DNA of 6,912 bases from UBA4093 sp036676455 (GTDB lineage Bacteria; Cyanobacteriota; Sericytochromatia; S15B-MN24; UBA4093). Of this stretch, positions 1 to 5,755 are shown one piece after another (position 1 is the stretch's first letter; each line of letters opens with the position of its first letter). The stretch covers positions 1-6,912 of the forward strand of contig JAKFCW010000066.1 in assembly GCA_036676455.1 (NCBI GenBank). The letters are read 5' to 3'. The position numbers and the translations under genes were made by a program. Below the pieces are notes generated by a model. The model searched no databases. It was not told the DNA's origin and was given only the letters and a program-made list of their open reading frames with translations.

Positions 1-89
1 CCTATGCACTGGCGCTGCTTCTGGCCCAGCGAATCGCTGAGGCTTACGACCTTCACGAACCCGACGACAAGCGGAGCTCACAAGAATGA
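1..89 (+). CDS. C-terminal end of an unidentified protein (5' partial)
   Basis: An open frame entering from the left edge (first full codon at 3) reads 28 residues, beginning YALALLLAQRIAEAYDLHEP, and stops at 87-89. The visible part is an Ala/Leu-rich helix followed by a charged tail, too little to name a family. Its TGA overlaps the ATG of the next small frame (ATGA at 86-89), the translational-coupling arrangement that recurs through this window. This supports it as the true end of a gene. No function can be assigned. Confidence 0.5.
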   Translation, partial: YALALLLAQRIAEAYDLHEPDDKRSSQE

Positions 90-247
90 AATGCGACACG
101 AAGGTAGGTTGGTGCGTCTGCGGAGAGCGCCATGAGGGAATACCCCAAGGCTGGCTGAGACGGCGCTCCGGCAAACGGAATACCAGGCGCGGCCTGCGCA
201 CGCCGCTGCCAGGTCCGTTCAGATGTCCCTCGCCCAGGTTCTTCTGA
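86..247 (+). CDS. Small Cys/Arg-rich hypothetical protein
   Basis: A 53-residue frame starts at the ATG overlapping the upstream stop and ends one base before the next start. It contains C3, C10, C12 and C47 plus H16, with a strongly basic middle (WLRRRSGKRNTRRGLR, residues 23-38). A small metal-binding or nucleic-acid-binding protein would fit, but only the spacing C-x6-C-x-C can be seen and it matches no named zinc finger. The overlap-and-abut placement favours a real gene. The odd low-complexity C-terminus and the lack of a clear ribosome binding site argue for caution. Confidence 0.4.
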   Translation: MKCDTKVGWCVCGERHEGIPQGWLRRRSGKRNTRRGLRTPLPGPFRCPSPRFF

Positions 248-248
248 A

Positions 249-512
249 ATGCTTGATCGTCGGCGATTCCTTAAACTGCTGGCGGGCGGCTTTGCCGCGG
301 CCGCCCAAGGCGGGATCCCGACGGCTTTTCTGGCACCGGCGGCGAAGGCGGTAACGCAGGTCGTCGGAGCGGATCCAGATGGTGATTTCGCCTCAAGTCT
401 TCTCGGACTTCTCGTGAATTCCAGGCGGACGTCGATGGGTCTCTATGGCGTGGACTCGACGCGGGCTACGGTTTATTGTCCCGTGTGGTCAGGCCGAAAG
501 AGGATCGAATAG
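249..512 (+). CDS. Small protein with twin-arginine (Tat) signal
   Basis: This 87-residue protein opens with DRRRFLK at residues 3-9, an almost perfect Tat consensus (S/T-R-R-x-F-L-K with D in the first place). A weakly hydrophobic Ala/Gly-rich stretch follows (10-31), then an A-K-A site at 32-34 suitable for signal peptidase. If cleaved, only about 53 residues remain; they contain one Cys (C77) and no recognised domain. The expected fate is folded export across the cytoplasmic membrane, or retention as an anchor. Small Tat-signal proteins of unknown role are known from phage genomes. The gene begins two bases after the preceding stop, with only a weak AGG upstream, so it probably relies on coupling. 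The Tat call is strong; the function of the mature part is unknown. Confidence 0.65.
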   Translation: MLDRRRFLKLLAGGFAAAAQGGIPTAFLAPAAKAVTQVVGADPDGDFASSLLGLLVNSRRTSMGLYGVDSTRATVYCPVWSGRKRIE

Positions 513-528
513 CCCGATGGGAGGTAGG

Positions 529-768
529 ATGTTTCTCTTCGCGATCGAGCCGCTCACGCAGTTCATGGTCGTCTGGCGGGACAGGGATATGTGGCACATC
601 GATTATCGGGACACGGCCGGAACGAGGACGTACGACCTCTCCGAGGCCAAGGAAGCGGAGTCCCGGGCCCGCAGCCTGACGGATGATCCGCACGTGGTCG
701 AGGTGCGGCTCCTCGAGATGGCCTCGAGGCCGGTTCTCGTCCTTCCGGGCGCGGGGAAGAAAAGTTAG
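529..768 (+). CDS. 79-residue hypothetical protein
   Basis: The start is placed at ATG 529 because GGAGGT (520-525) lies just upstream; ATG 517 in the same frame would add MGGR and is the alternative. The protein alternates short beta-like stretches (FLFAIEPLTQFMVVW, residues 2-16; VVEVRLLEM) with an acidic helix around SEAKEAESRARSL. This suggests a compact alpha/beta fold of about 70 residues. It has no Cys, no signal peptide and no catalytic motif that I can recognise. Its stop is part of the intergenic cassette leading to the glycosyltransferase start at 794. The function is unknown. Confidence 0.6.
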   Translation: MFLFAIEPLTQFMVVWRDRDMWHIDYRDTAGTRTYDLSEAKEAESRARSLTDDPHVVEVRLLEMASRPVLVLPGAGKKS

Positions 769-797
769 CGCGGATCAAAGGGAAGGCGACATCGTGA
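767..797 (+). promoter_or_regulatory. Start-associated repeat, copy 1 (RBS plus GTG start)
   Basis: GGGAAGGCGACATCGTGA occupies 780-797. It contains a purine-rich Shine-Dalgarno (GGGAAGG), a 7-base spacer CGACATC and the GTG start of the glycosyltransferase at 794. The element begins at AGCGC, overlapping the previous TAG stop. From that AGCGC to the GTG is 27 bases, exactly as in the copy at 5258-5288. The core recurs at 5716, 5849 and 6229. Confidence 0.7.
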
Positions 798-1630
798 AGA
801 TCGGCTTCGTCCGGTCCCGGAAGCCCTACTCCTCCTACGACGACTTCTGGAAGCTCGTGGCCCTCTCGGGGTTCGACCAGGCCTTGGCCGACGAGGCGGA
901 CCTCGCCGAAAGCGGCCGCCTCTGGGTCTGGCCCACCATGAACATGGAGTTCCTGGGCCGCGTCCTTGTCGCCGGCCGGAGACGGAAGGCCCGCGTCGCC
1001 TGGTGGTACCTCGAGCGACCAGACGCCAACCTGCCCGAAGGCGCCGATCCACGATCCGCCTGGAAGGCGACCGTGGCCGAGGCCATCGAGTCGGTCGACG
1101 CCGTCTGGGTCTCCGACCGCGAGCTCGCCAGGCTCGCGCCCGTTGCCGTCTATGCCACTCTCGGGAGCCACCCTGGCCTCGCCGAGGTCGCCAGGCTTCC
1201 GGCCAGGTACGACGTCGCTTTCATGGGCCAGAGGACGCCCCGCCGGGCGGCCGTGATCGAGGCCATCGAGGCCCGCAGCCTCTCCGTCACGCCAGACTGC
1301 TACGGCCTCGAGCGAGCCCGCGCGCTCGCGTCGTCGAAGATCGCCCTCGTCGTCGACCGCACCGAGCGCATGCGCGTGGTCGCCCCCCTCAGGTGGGCCG
1401 TCGCGGCCGCCTATGGGCTGGCCATCCTCCAGGAGGAACTCCCAGACCCCTGGCCCCTCGAATCAGGCAGCTCGATCGCGATGGCGCCGCTTTCCGGGAT
1501 CCCGCAGGCGGCGGTCGAGCTTTCGGCGGGGGCGGCCTCTATCGCGCTCGGCCGCGCCGCCTGGCAGGTCCTCTGCAAGGATCTCACCTTCCGCGAGGGC
1601 GTCCTCCAGGCCGCGAGGTCCGCCCCGTGA
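794..1630 (+). CDS. CgeB-like GT-B glycosyltransferase
   Basis: The protein has 278 residues. The layout fits a compact GT-B glycosyltransferase of the CgeB / Glyco_trans_1_2 type. The N-terminal half carries a beta-alpha start (MKIGFVRSRKPYSS) and a WWYLERPDANLP segment (70-81). The linker strand VDAVWVSDRE (101-110) is followed by an LGSHPGL segment (123-129) where relatives have a 'pilot' GADP-like turn. The C-terminal domain begins with YDVAFMGQRTPRRAAVIEAI (139-158), the usual opening of the donor-binding lobe, and has a late PLRWAVAAAYGLAILQEELP (198-217) like the R-x3-A-x-A-x-G-x3-L-x-E loop of relatives. Expected activity is transfer of a sugar from a nucleotide sugar to an unknown acceptor in the cytoplasm. 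In a phage this could be DNA, protein or a surface glycan. The GTG start is fixed by the repeat cassette. It overlaps the next gene by GTGA. Confidence 0.65.
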   Translation: MKIGFVRSRKPYSSYDDFWKLVALSGFDQALADEADLAESGRLWVWPTMNMEFLGRVLVAGRRRKARVAWWYLERPDANLPEGADPRSAWKATVAEAIESVDAVWVSDRELARLAPVAVYATLGSHPGLAEVARLPARYDVAFMGQRTPRRAAVIEAIEARSLSVTPDCYGLERARALASSKIALVVDRTERMRVVAPLRWAVAAAYGLAILQEELPDPWPLESGSSIAMAPLSGIPQAAVELSAGAASIALGRAAWQVLCKDLTFREGVLQAARSAP

Positions 1631-2004
1631 GCTGGCTCGCCGCCGGAGCGCTGGGACTCGTCCTCCTCATGGCGGGGCTCGCCCTCCACCTCGTACGCCG
1701 CTCCGGGTACCGGGACGGCCTCGCGAAGGCCGCCGAAATCCTCCTTGCGTCGTGGGCCCGCGAGCCCAAGGACGCCCCCGCCGTCCTCGCTCCGGGCCAG
1801 ATGGGCGAGGCGCTCCGGAAGATCCTTTCGCTCCTCGGCCGCCCGGGGAAGCGGCCTCGACCCGTCCTTTCGGCCCCGGAAACGTCCCCCTGCTCCCCCT
1901 GCCCCCCCTGCGGCCGCGGCGAGCATCGGGCCTGCCACGGCGGATATCTCGACGCCGGCGGCAAGGCCGCCTGCGGCTGCGCGTGCCCCCAGGATTTCGC
2001 TTGA
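1627..2004 (+). CDS. Membrane-anchored Cys-rich hypothetical protein
   Basis: This 125-residue protein starts at a GTG that overlaps the glycosyltransferase stop. Residues about 3-23 (WLAAGALGLVLLMAGLALHLV) form one transmembrane helix followed by RR, so an N-out/C-in anchor is likely. An amphipathic region (30-70) and a Pro/Arg linker follow. The C-terminus is rich in Cys: C89, C92, C95, C103, C116, C118 and C120, with H100 and H104, giving C-x2-C-x2-C-x4-H-x2-C-H and a late C-x-C-x-C. This resembles short metal-binding tails, and one or two zinc sites are plausible. The tight coupling suggests work alongside the glycosyltransferase, perhaps placing it at the membrane; that is inference. The family is not recognised. 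Confidence 0.6.
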   Translation: MSWLAAGALGLVLLMAGLALHLVRRSGYRDGLAKAAEILLASWAREPKDAPAVLAPGQMGEALRKILSLLGRPGKRPRPVLSAPETSPCSPCPPCGRGEHRACHGGYLDAGGKAACGCACPQDFA

Positions 2005-2015
2005 CGGGCGCGCGC

Positions 2016-2054
2016 ATATCGGATATACAACATGCGTGGCGCCGGACAACATGC
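2016..2054. promoter_or_regulatory. Inverted and direct repeats in the gap before the IS110-like gene
   Basis: An AT-rich palindrome, ATATC-G-GATAT (2016-2026), is followed by two copies of ACAACATGC (2027-2035 and 2046-2054) flanking the palindrome GGCGCC (2038-2043). This is the kind of arrangement seen in an operator or promoter region. The sequence GGATATAC could serve as a -10 region, but no matching -35 is clear. Regulation of the downstream gene is inference. Confidence 0.3.
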
Positions 2055-2122
2055 CGGCCGTTCTACTGCCTGGACGTTGGAGTCCCGCGGGCCGAACAAC
2101 ACGAAGGACGAACCGGAAGCGC
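2055..2122 (+). repeat. Two tandem units of the 34-bp GGGCCG/GGACG repeat
   Basis: Units at 2055-2088 and 2089-2122 each follow 6-base anchor, 11 variable, GGACG, 9 variable, CGC. The first 6-base anchor is CGGCCG and the second is GGGCCG. The spacing is identical to that of the array at 5731-6126, 3.6 kb away. The variable parts share no obvious similarity. The pair ends 20 bases before the IS110-like start codon and lies between the 2004 stop and the ribosome binding site AGGAG at 2130-2134. Confidence 0.75.
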
Positions 2123-2142
2123 GTGTTTTAGGAGAGAGCGAG

Positions 2143-3210
2143 ATGGCCACCGCCGTGAGCGACGTGTCGCGCGAGGCCAAGCGGCGCCTCCGCCTCATCG
2201 TCGAGACCTACTACGACGTCCAGGAGGTCCGGATCGAGACCGAGCACCGGATCCGCCAGTACGCCGAGCACGAGGCTTTCGTGGCCGTCGTGGGAGAGGC
2301 CCGGGCCGAGGGGGCGAGGCTCGAAGGCATGGAGCCCTACCGCCGCGCGCTCCGGGCCGTTTCTAAGGAAGACCGTTTCATCGAGGCCTTCGGCGCCGCA
2401 GTCGCCAAGCTCGTCGACGCCGAGCACCACAAAAGCGTGAACGAACTCATGAGGAAGCAGGAGCAGATCCTGAAGCGCCAGGCCATGGCCGAGATCGGGG
2501 GCTCGCCGCTCTGGACCACGTGGCTCTCCAGGGTCTACGGGATCGGGCCCTGCCTCGCCGGAGGCTTGATCGCGTGGCTCGATCCGACCCGGTGGCGCCA
2601 CGAGAGCCAGCTCTGGAAGTACATGGGCCTGGCCGTCACGATCGAGAAGTGGAAGTGCTACGCCTGCGCCAAGGAGATCGACCACCACCCGAGCCTCGTC
2701 GGCCCCGACCGCCCGCACCCGAGCTGCCCCGATTGCGGGAACACCATGGGCGCGATCGGCCACGCCGACCGGAGGGAAAAGGGGAAGAAGCTCGGCTATA
2801 ACCCGCGCTGCAAGGTCCTCGCGTACAAGATCGGAGAGAGCTTCGTCCGCTGCTCCGCCGAGAAGTCCGGCTACCGCCGGCTGTACGACCAGTTCCGCGC
2901 CAAACTCGCAAACGCCCCCTGCACCAAGGTCCATAAGGACGAGAGCGGCAAGGTCATCCCCTGCTTCGACGCCCACAAGCACGCGAAGGCCAAGCGCCTC
3001 GTCGTCAAGATCTTCACTTCCCACCTCTACCGCGTCTGGAGGGGGCTCCTCGGGCTGCAGGTCACCCAGCCCTACCCGTACGAGAAGCTTTCCGCGCCCG
3101 CGCCCGGCCAGCCCGAAACCGGCCCCTTCAAGTATTGGGTCGGCCACGATCCGGCCGGCATCATCGAGCCGATCTACGACGTGCCGCAGGATCTGTCCGC
3201 GGACGACTAG
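2143..3210 (+). CDS. IS110-transposase C-terminal-like protein with inserted zinc ribbon, no RuvC-like half
   Basis: The protein has 355 residues; ATG 2143 is chosen for AGGAG at 2130-2134. Residues 1-120 are charged, helical and probably coiled, with no DEDD/RuvC-like domain. WLSRVYGIGPCLAGGLIAWL (127-146), followed by DPTRWRHESQLWKYMGLAV, matches the helix-hairpin-helix start of the IS110/IS116/IS902 C-terminal domain (usual form: PGIG..A..L.......F.....L..Y.GL). A zinc ribbon is then inserted (C172-x2-C175, C195-x2-C198). LGYNPRCKVLAYKIGESFVR (217-236), YRRLYDQFRAK and HAKAKRLVVKIFTSHLYRVWRGLLG (280-304) track the later helices of that domain. The SG-containing segment that normally follows Y.GL in IS110 enzymes is not visible where the ribbon sits. 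It may therefore be a DNA-binding protein derived from a transposase rather than an active recombinase. No terminal repeats of a complete element are seen. The two 34-bp repeat units lie directly upstream. Confidence 0.7.
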   Translation: MATAVSDVSREAKRRLRLIVETYYDVQEVRIETEHRIRQYAEHEAFVAVVGEARAEGARLEGMEPYRRALRAVSKEDRFIEAFGAAVAKLVDAEHHKSVNELMRKQEQILKRQAMAEIGGSPLWTTWLSRVYGIGPCLAGGLIAWLDPTRWRHESQLWKYMGLAVTIEKWKCYACAKEIDHHPSLVGPDRPHPSCPDCGNTMGAIGHADRREKGKKLGYNPRCKVLAYKIGESFVRCSAEKSGYRRLYDQFRAKLANAPCTKVHKDESGKVIPCFDAHKHAKAKRLVVKIFTSHLYRVWRGLLGLQVTQPYPYEKLSAPAPGQPETGPFKYWVGHDPAGIIEPIYDVPQDLSADD

Positions 3211-3224
3211 AAAGGCGCTCGCCG

Positions 3225-3434
3225 ATGCACCAGGAAGAGCTCGAGCGCATGGCCCTCAAGGCCTGCGACACCCTGGCCGAGAAAATGCCGGGCGACCGGG
3301 TCGTCATCGTCTTCGTCGGAGAGCCCGGCGAGATCGTCCGCTACGGTCTCGCCTTCAGGGGCGACAAGCTCCAGGTCCTCGGGCTCCTGGCGCTCGGGAC
3401 CTACCGGATCGAGAAGATGATCGTGGGGCACTAG
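3225..3434 (+). CDS. 69-residue hypothetical protein
   Basis: The start at ATG 3225 has GAAAGG (3210-3215) upstream, and the frame ends two bases before the next ATG. The N-terminal helix (QEELERMALKACDTLAEKM) is followed by strand-like stretches (RVVIVFVG, IVRYGLAF, KLQVLGLL). This suggests a small alpha/beta domain. It has no metal-binding or catalytic signature and no signal peptide. It lies between the IS110-like gene and the exonuclease in one transcription unit. The family is not recognised. Confidence 0.6.
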   Translation: MHQEELERMALKACDTLAEKMPGDRVVIVFVGEPGEIVRYGLAFRGDKLQVLGLLALGTYRIEKMIVGH

Positions 3435-3436
3435 AG

Positions 3437-4024
3437 ATGCGCTACTTCCTCGATACGGAGTTCATGGAGGACGGCAGGACCATCGACCTCCTGTCGATCG
3501 CCCTTGTGGCCGCCGACGGGCGCGAATATTACGCCGAGGCATCTCACGATCCGACCAAGGCGAACGACTGGGTAAAGGCCAACGTCTTCCCGCACCTCCA
3601 GGGCTTGCCTTTCCTCAAGCCCAAGGACGTCATCCAGCGCGAGATCATCGAGTTCGTGGGCCCAGGGAAGCCGGAGTTCTGTGGCTACTACGCCGACTAC
3701 GACTGGGTGGCCCTCTGCCAGCTCTTCGGCCGCATGGTCGATCTGCCGAAGGGCTGGCCCATGTACTGCATGGATCTCAAGCAGCTCGCCAAGGACTTTG
3801 GAGATCCGGAGCTCCCTAAGCAGACGAGTGCCGAACATCATGCCCTCGCCGACGCGCGCTGGAACCGAGAGGCCTGGGCGTTTCTAGAGGCCAGGTGCCA
3901 GGGTCTCGAGGCCCTGCTTCTCGAGTCCCTGAACACGCCGTTTTACGAGAAGAAGGAGGAGTGGGAGGCTTGGTGCCGTGACTTCCGGGCGCGGGTGACG
4001 AAGGCGACCGCGAGAACGCGATGA
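3437..4024 (+). CDS. DEDDh 3'-5' exonuclease, Rv2179c-like
   Basis: This 195-residue protein carries the RNase H-fold exonuclease motifs in order. Exo I is FLDTEF with D6 and E8. Exo II is in GYYADYDW, with D87 or D89. Exo III is HHALADAR with H134 and D139 (H-x4-D, the DEDDh form). The MRYFLDTEFMEDG opening, the short length and the downstream W/E-rich tail fit the Rv2179c-like exoribonuclease family better than DnaQ epsilon. Expected activity is two-metal 3'-to-5' removal of nucleotides from RNA or single-stranded DNA. All four acidic residues and the His are present, so it should be active. It starts two bases after the upstream stop with a weak ribosome binding site, and overlaps the next gene by ATGA, indicating coupled translation. 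Confidence 0.8.
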   Translation: MRYFLDTEFMEDGRTIDLLSIALVAADGREYYAEASHDPTKANDWVKANVFPHLQGLPFLKPKDVIQREIIEFVGPGKPEFCGYYADYDWVALCQLFGRMVDLPKGWPMYCMDLKQLAKDFGDPELPKQTSAEHHALADARWNREAWAFLEARCQGLEALLLESLNTPFYEKKEEWEAWCRDFRARVTKATARTR

Positions 4025-4224
4025 AGACCATCGACATCTCCAGGGACGTGGATAAGTATCTCTGTATGACGCAGGTCTGCATGGATGTCTCTCTCGGGGC
4101 CCTCGCGATGAAGCACGGCTCGATGAGGGAGGCGATCAAGGCCTGGAACCAGATGAAATACCAGGAGGCCGCACACAGGAACGATCGGTCGCTCGTGCGA
4201 CCTGACCACGGAGGCGGCCGGTGA
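4021..4224 (+). CDS. 67-residue hypothetical protein between exonuclease and nucleotidyltransferase
   Basis: The frame begins at the ATG overlapping the exonuclease stop and ends in a GTGA overlap with the nucleotidyltransferase start, so it is locked into the operon on both sides. It is mostly helical (YLCMTQVCMDVSLGALAMKH; REAIKAWNQMKYQEAAH) with C15 and C20 and a basic, Gly-rich end. A small partner or inhibitor of the following nucleotidyltransferase is conceivable from the position alone. It does not resemble AbiEi or other antitoxins that I know. Confidence 0.55.
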   Translation: MKTIDISRDVDKYLCMTQVCMDVSLGALAMKHGSMREAIKAWNQMKYQEAAHRNDRSLVRPDHGGGR

Positions 4225-4787
4225 AGATCGATCGGACGTTCTACGCCGCGGTCGGCGCGTTCATCAAGGTAGCGGAATCCCTCGGGGCTGACTGGATGTT
4301 CATCGGCGCAGTTCCGCTCTCCGCATGGGGCCGGGCGCGCGCGTCGACGGACGCGGACTTCGTCGTCTCGGTCGACCTCATGGGTGCATGGGATCTCGAC
4401 GAGAGCATGGCGAAGGCAGGATTCGCCAAGGTCGCTGGCCCCGGCCAGATCCCGCAATCCAGCCTTATCGTTTCGAACTACGTCTTCGAGAAATCACCGC
4501 TCCGTTTCAACGTCGATGTCTTCCTTTCGACGACCGAATGGGACCGCCTTGCCCTGTCGAGGAAGATCCGGATGCGCTTCGGAAAGGGAGAATACTGGAT
4601 GACGACCGCCGAGGATCTCCTCCTCTACAAGCTCATGGCGTGGAGGAAACGGGACGTCGATGACGCGGCCTCGATCGTGGAACGGAGCGGGGACTCGATG
4701 GACTGGGACTACGTCCGCGAATGGGCGAAGAAAATGCGCGTCGAGCCGGTCCTCAGGCAGCTCCTCAAGGACCTCGGGAGGCGATAA
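4221..4787 (+). CDS. AbiEii-type / DUF6036-like nucleotidyltransferase
   Basis: The protein has 188 residues. The GTG start is supported by GGAGG (4210-4214) and the overlap with the preceding gene. WMFIGAVPLSAWGRARASTDADFVVSVD (25-52) is the nucleotidyltransferase core. It has the G-x-x-x...R-x-S-T-D-x-D arrangement, metal ligands D44 and D46, and a third Asp in FNVDVF (D99). TTAEDLLLYKLMAWRKRDVDDAASI (128-152) matches the C-terminal segment of AbiEii/MNT-like proteins (E-D-L..-K-L-x-A-x-R-x-R-D..D). Members transfer nucleotides to tRNA or protein, or act as toxins in type IV-like abortive-infection pairs. The substrate here is unknown. No AbiEi-like winged-helix antitoxin is nearby, so either a stand-alone phage enzyme or a toxin with an unrecognised partner is possible. 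Confidence 0.8.
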   Translation: MKIDRTFYAAVGAFIKVAESLGADWMFIGAVPLSAWGRARASTDADFVVSVDLMGAWDLDESMAKAGFAKVAGPGQIPQSSLIVSNYVFEKSPLRFNVDVFLSTTEWDRLALSRKIRMRFGKGEYWMTTAEDLLLYKLMAWRKRDVDDAASIVERSGDSMDWDYVREWAKKMRVEPVLRQLLKDLGRR

Positions 4788-4809
4788 GCACCTTCCCGGA
4801 ATAAGGTGC
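4788..4809 (+). terminator. Intergenic hairpin after the nucleotidyltransferase
   Basis: Immediately after the TAA, GCACCTT (4788-4794) and AAGGTGC (4803-4809) form a perfect 7-bp stem with an 8-base loop. No T-run follows, so it is not a classic intrinsic terminator. A transcript-processing or attenuation stem is as likely. Confidence 0.35.
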
Positions 4810-4831
4810 GCCTAAGACGGAGGGTTCACGC

Positions 4832-5035
4832 GTGATGGTAACGGCGCTCCTAGCATACGAAAGGGACCGGAACAAGCGCCTCCAGAAGGAGGTCGTGGAG
4901 ATCCGCGCTGCTCTCGGCGACCTCTTCGCGATTCTGGATCGTACCGATGTCTTCTGGATGCTCAGGGAACCGGTCAAGAATGAGGTACGGCGCGCGCGCA
5001 AGCTCCTCGGTAGACCTATCAAGGAGGGGGTATGA
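4832..5035 (+). CDS. 67-residue hypothetical protein, charged helix
   Basis: GTG 4832 lies 7 bases after GGAGGG (4819-4824); ATG 4835 is an equally possible start one codon later. The protein is almost entirely charged and helical (AYERDRNKRLQKEVVEIRAAL; VKNEVRRARKLLG), a likely coiled coil or helical hairpin, with a hydrophobic centre (FAILDRTDVFWML). Its stop overlaps the next ATG (ATGA). The function is unknown; an oligomerising or partner-binding accessory protein would fit the composition. Confidence 0.55.
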   Translation: MMVTALLAYERDRNKRLQKEVVEIRAALGDLFAILDRTDVFWMLREPVKNEVRRARKLLGRPIKEGV

Positions 5036-5259
5036 TCCTCCAGGGCGTCCCGGCCGGCGATGGCGAGTGCTGGTGCTTCCTGGTCGACGCGGACACGTTC
5101 GAGCAGGTCAAGGGGCGGCCTCCGGAGCCCGAGGACGCCCATGCCGACACGAATAGGCCGCACGTCTTCATGCTCCATCCAGACGATCTCCTGGGAACAG
5201 AGCACGACGGCAAGGTCGTGGTGCTTTCGATCGAGATAATGCGGCGGGACCGGCTTTAG
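5032..5259 (+). CDS. 75-residue hypothetical protein
   Basis: The start overlaps the upstream stop and has a strong AAGGAGGGGG run just before it (5021-5030). Strand-like segments (ECWCFLVDADTF, HVFMLHPDDLL, KVVVLSIEIM) suggest a small beta-rich fold. C13 and C15 form a C-x-C that could bind metal or a disulphide partner. It contains an AUA codon (ending ...IEIMRR), of note because the window carries a tRNA for AUA. Its TAG stop overlaps the AGCGC of the next start-associated repeat. The family is not recognised. Confidence 0.6.
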   Translation: MILQGVPAGDGECWCFLVDADTFEQVKGRPPEPEDAHADTNRPHVFMLHPDDLLGTEHDGKVVVLSIEIMRRDRL

Positions 5260-5288
5260 CGCCCTCGTACGGCAAGGCGACATCGTGA
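5258..5288 (+). promoter_or_regulatory. Start-associated repeat, copy 2 (RBS plus GTG start)
   Basis: GGCAAGGCGACATCGTGA (5271-5288) is the same element as at 780-797, with one change in the first bases. It again starts at AGCGC overlapping a TAG stop and ends in a GTG start at 5285. The 27-base distance from AGCGC to GTG is identical to copy 1. Confidence 0.7.
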
Positions 5289-5755
5289 AGCGGAATGACA
5301 GGCTCTGGCGCGGCTTCTGGGTGGATAGCTCTCTCAAGACATCTTGGCTCGAGCGTATGAATGGGATTGCCAACGTGCGGATCTACGGGAGTTGCGCTGG
5401 ACACGGGAGTATCCCACCGGCCATCTGGTACTCTCCGCCAGAAGGCGTTCGCTCTCTTCTTCTGGCTCTGAGTGACTTTCGCAAGATCGCTCGGGTTGAG
5501 TTTATGCGCGACGGCAGACTGTGGGTGATAGGACTTAAGAAGCCTCCGCGTGGGGGAGGATTCCGGACGCTGTCCAAAGCTCAATGGTGGCGGCACGTCT
5601 TGTGGCGACTGGAACGGTGGTATGGCAAAAAGGATAGTCCGGCAGAGTCGCTCAGAAGGTCATCATCCCGCCATTGGCCTGCGACTCTGGACCTCCTAAA
5701 AACGCGCCCCTTCATGGGAAGGCGACATCGCCGCCGGGTGAGGAGGAGGACGTAA
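5285..5755 (+). CDS. 156-residue hypothetical protein, 3' end running into repeats
   Basis: The GTG start is set by the repeat cassette. The first ~117 residues look like a genuine domain: an N-terminal DRLWRGFWVDSSL, then VRIYGSCAGHG (31-41), VEFMRDGRLWVIGLK (71-85) and a Trp-rich helix WWRHVLWRLERWYGKK (101-116). 'SCAGHG' recurs in uncharacterised phage proteins I have met, but I cannot name the family. Codon use differs from neighbours, with many T- and A-ending codons (TCT, CTT, GTT, ATT), suggesting separate acquisition. The last part (GRRHRRRVRRRT, 145-156) is translated from start-associated repeat copy 3 and the first 34-bp unit. The natural end was therefore probably earlier and lost; a TAA one frame off occurs at 5697-5699. 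A frameshift or truncation is possible. Confidence 0.5.
   Translation: MKRNDRLWRGFWVDSSLKTSWLERMNGIANVRIYGSCAGHGSIPPAIWYSPPEGVRSLLLALSDFRKIARVEFMRDGRLWVIGLKKPPRGGGFRTLSKAQWWRHVLWRLERWYGKKDSPAESLRRSSSRHWPATLDLLKTRPFMGRRHRRRVRRRT
5703..5730 (+). repeat. Start-associated repeat, copy 3 (no start codon)
   Basis: GGGAAGGCGACATCG (5716-5730) matches the core of the other copies, and upstream CGCGCCCCTTCAT is shared with the copies at 5839 and 6217. The GTG is replaced by CCG, so no gene begins here. It lies inside the frame of the preceding gene and abuts the first 34-bp unit at 5731. Confidence 0.6.

Noticed and set aside
563..1171. Minus-strand open frames opposite the glycosyltransferase and elsewhere (e.g. 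2128-3147, 1411-2052, 3816-4457)
   Set aside because: They are shadows of GC-rich plus-strand genes: composition biased to Arg/Pro/Gly/Ala, no ribosome binding sites, and they overlap genes with recognisable motifs.
2032..2142. N-terminal extension of the IS110-like gene to ATG 2032
   Set aside because: The extra codons run through two 34-bp units and upstream repeats, while ATG 2143 has AGGAG at a good distance.
2143..3210. A complete insertion sequence around the IS110-like gene
   Set aside because: No second gene, terminal repeat pair or target-site signature was found on either side, and the gene sits in line with its neighbours.
4241..4429. A small minus-strand antitoxin opposite the nucleotidyltransferase
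   Set aside because: The frame is fully inside the core motif of the enzyme gene and has no start signals or antitoxin features.
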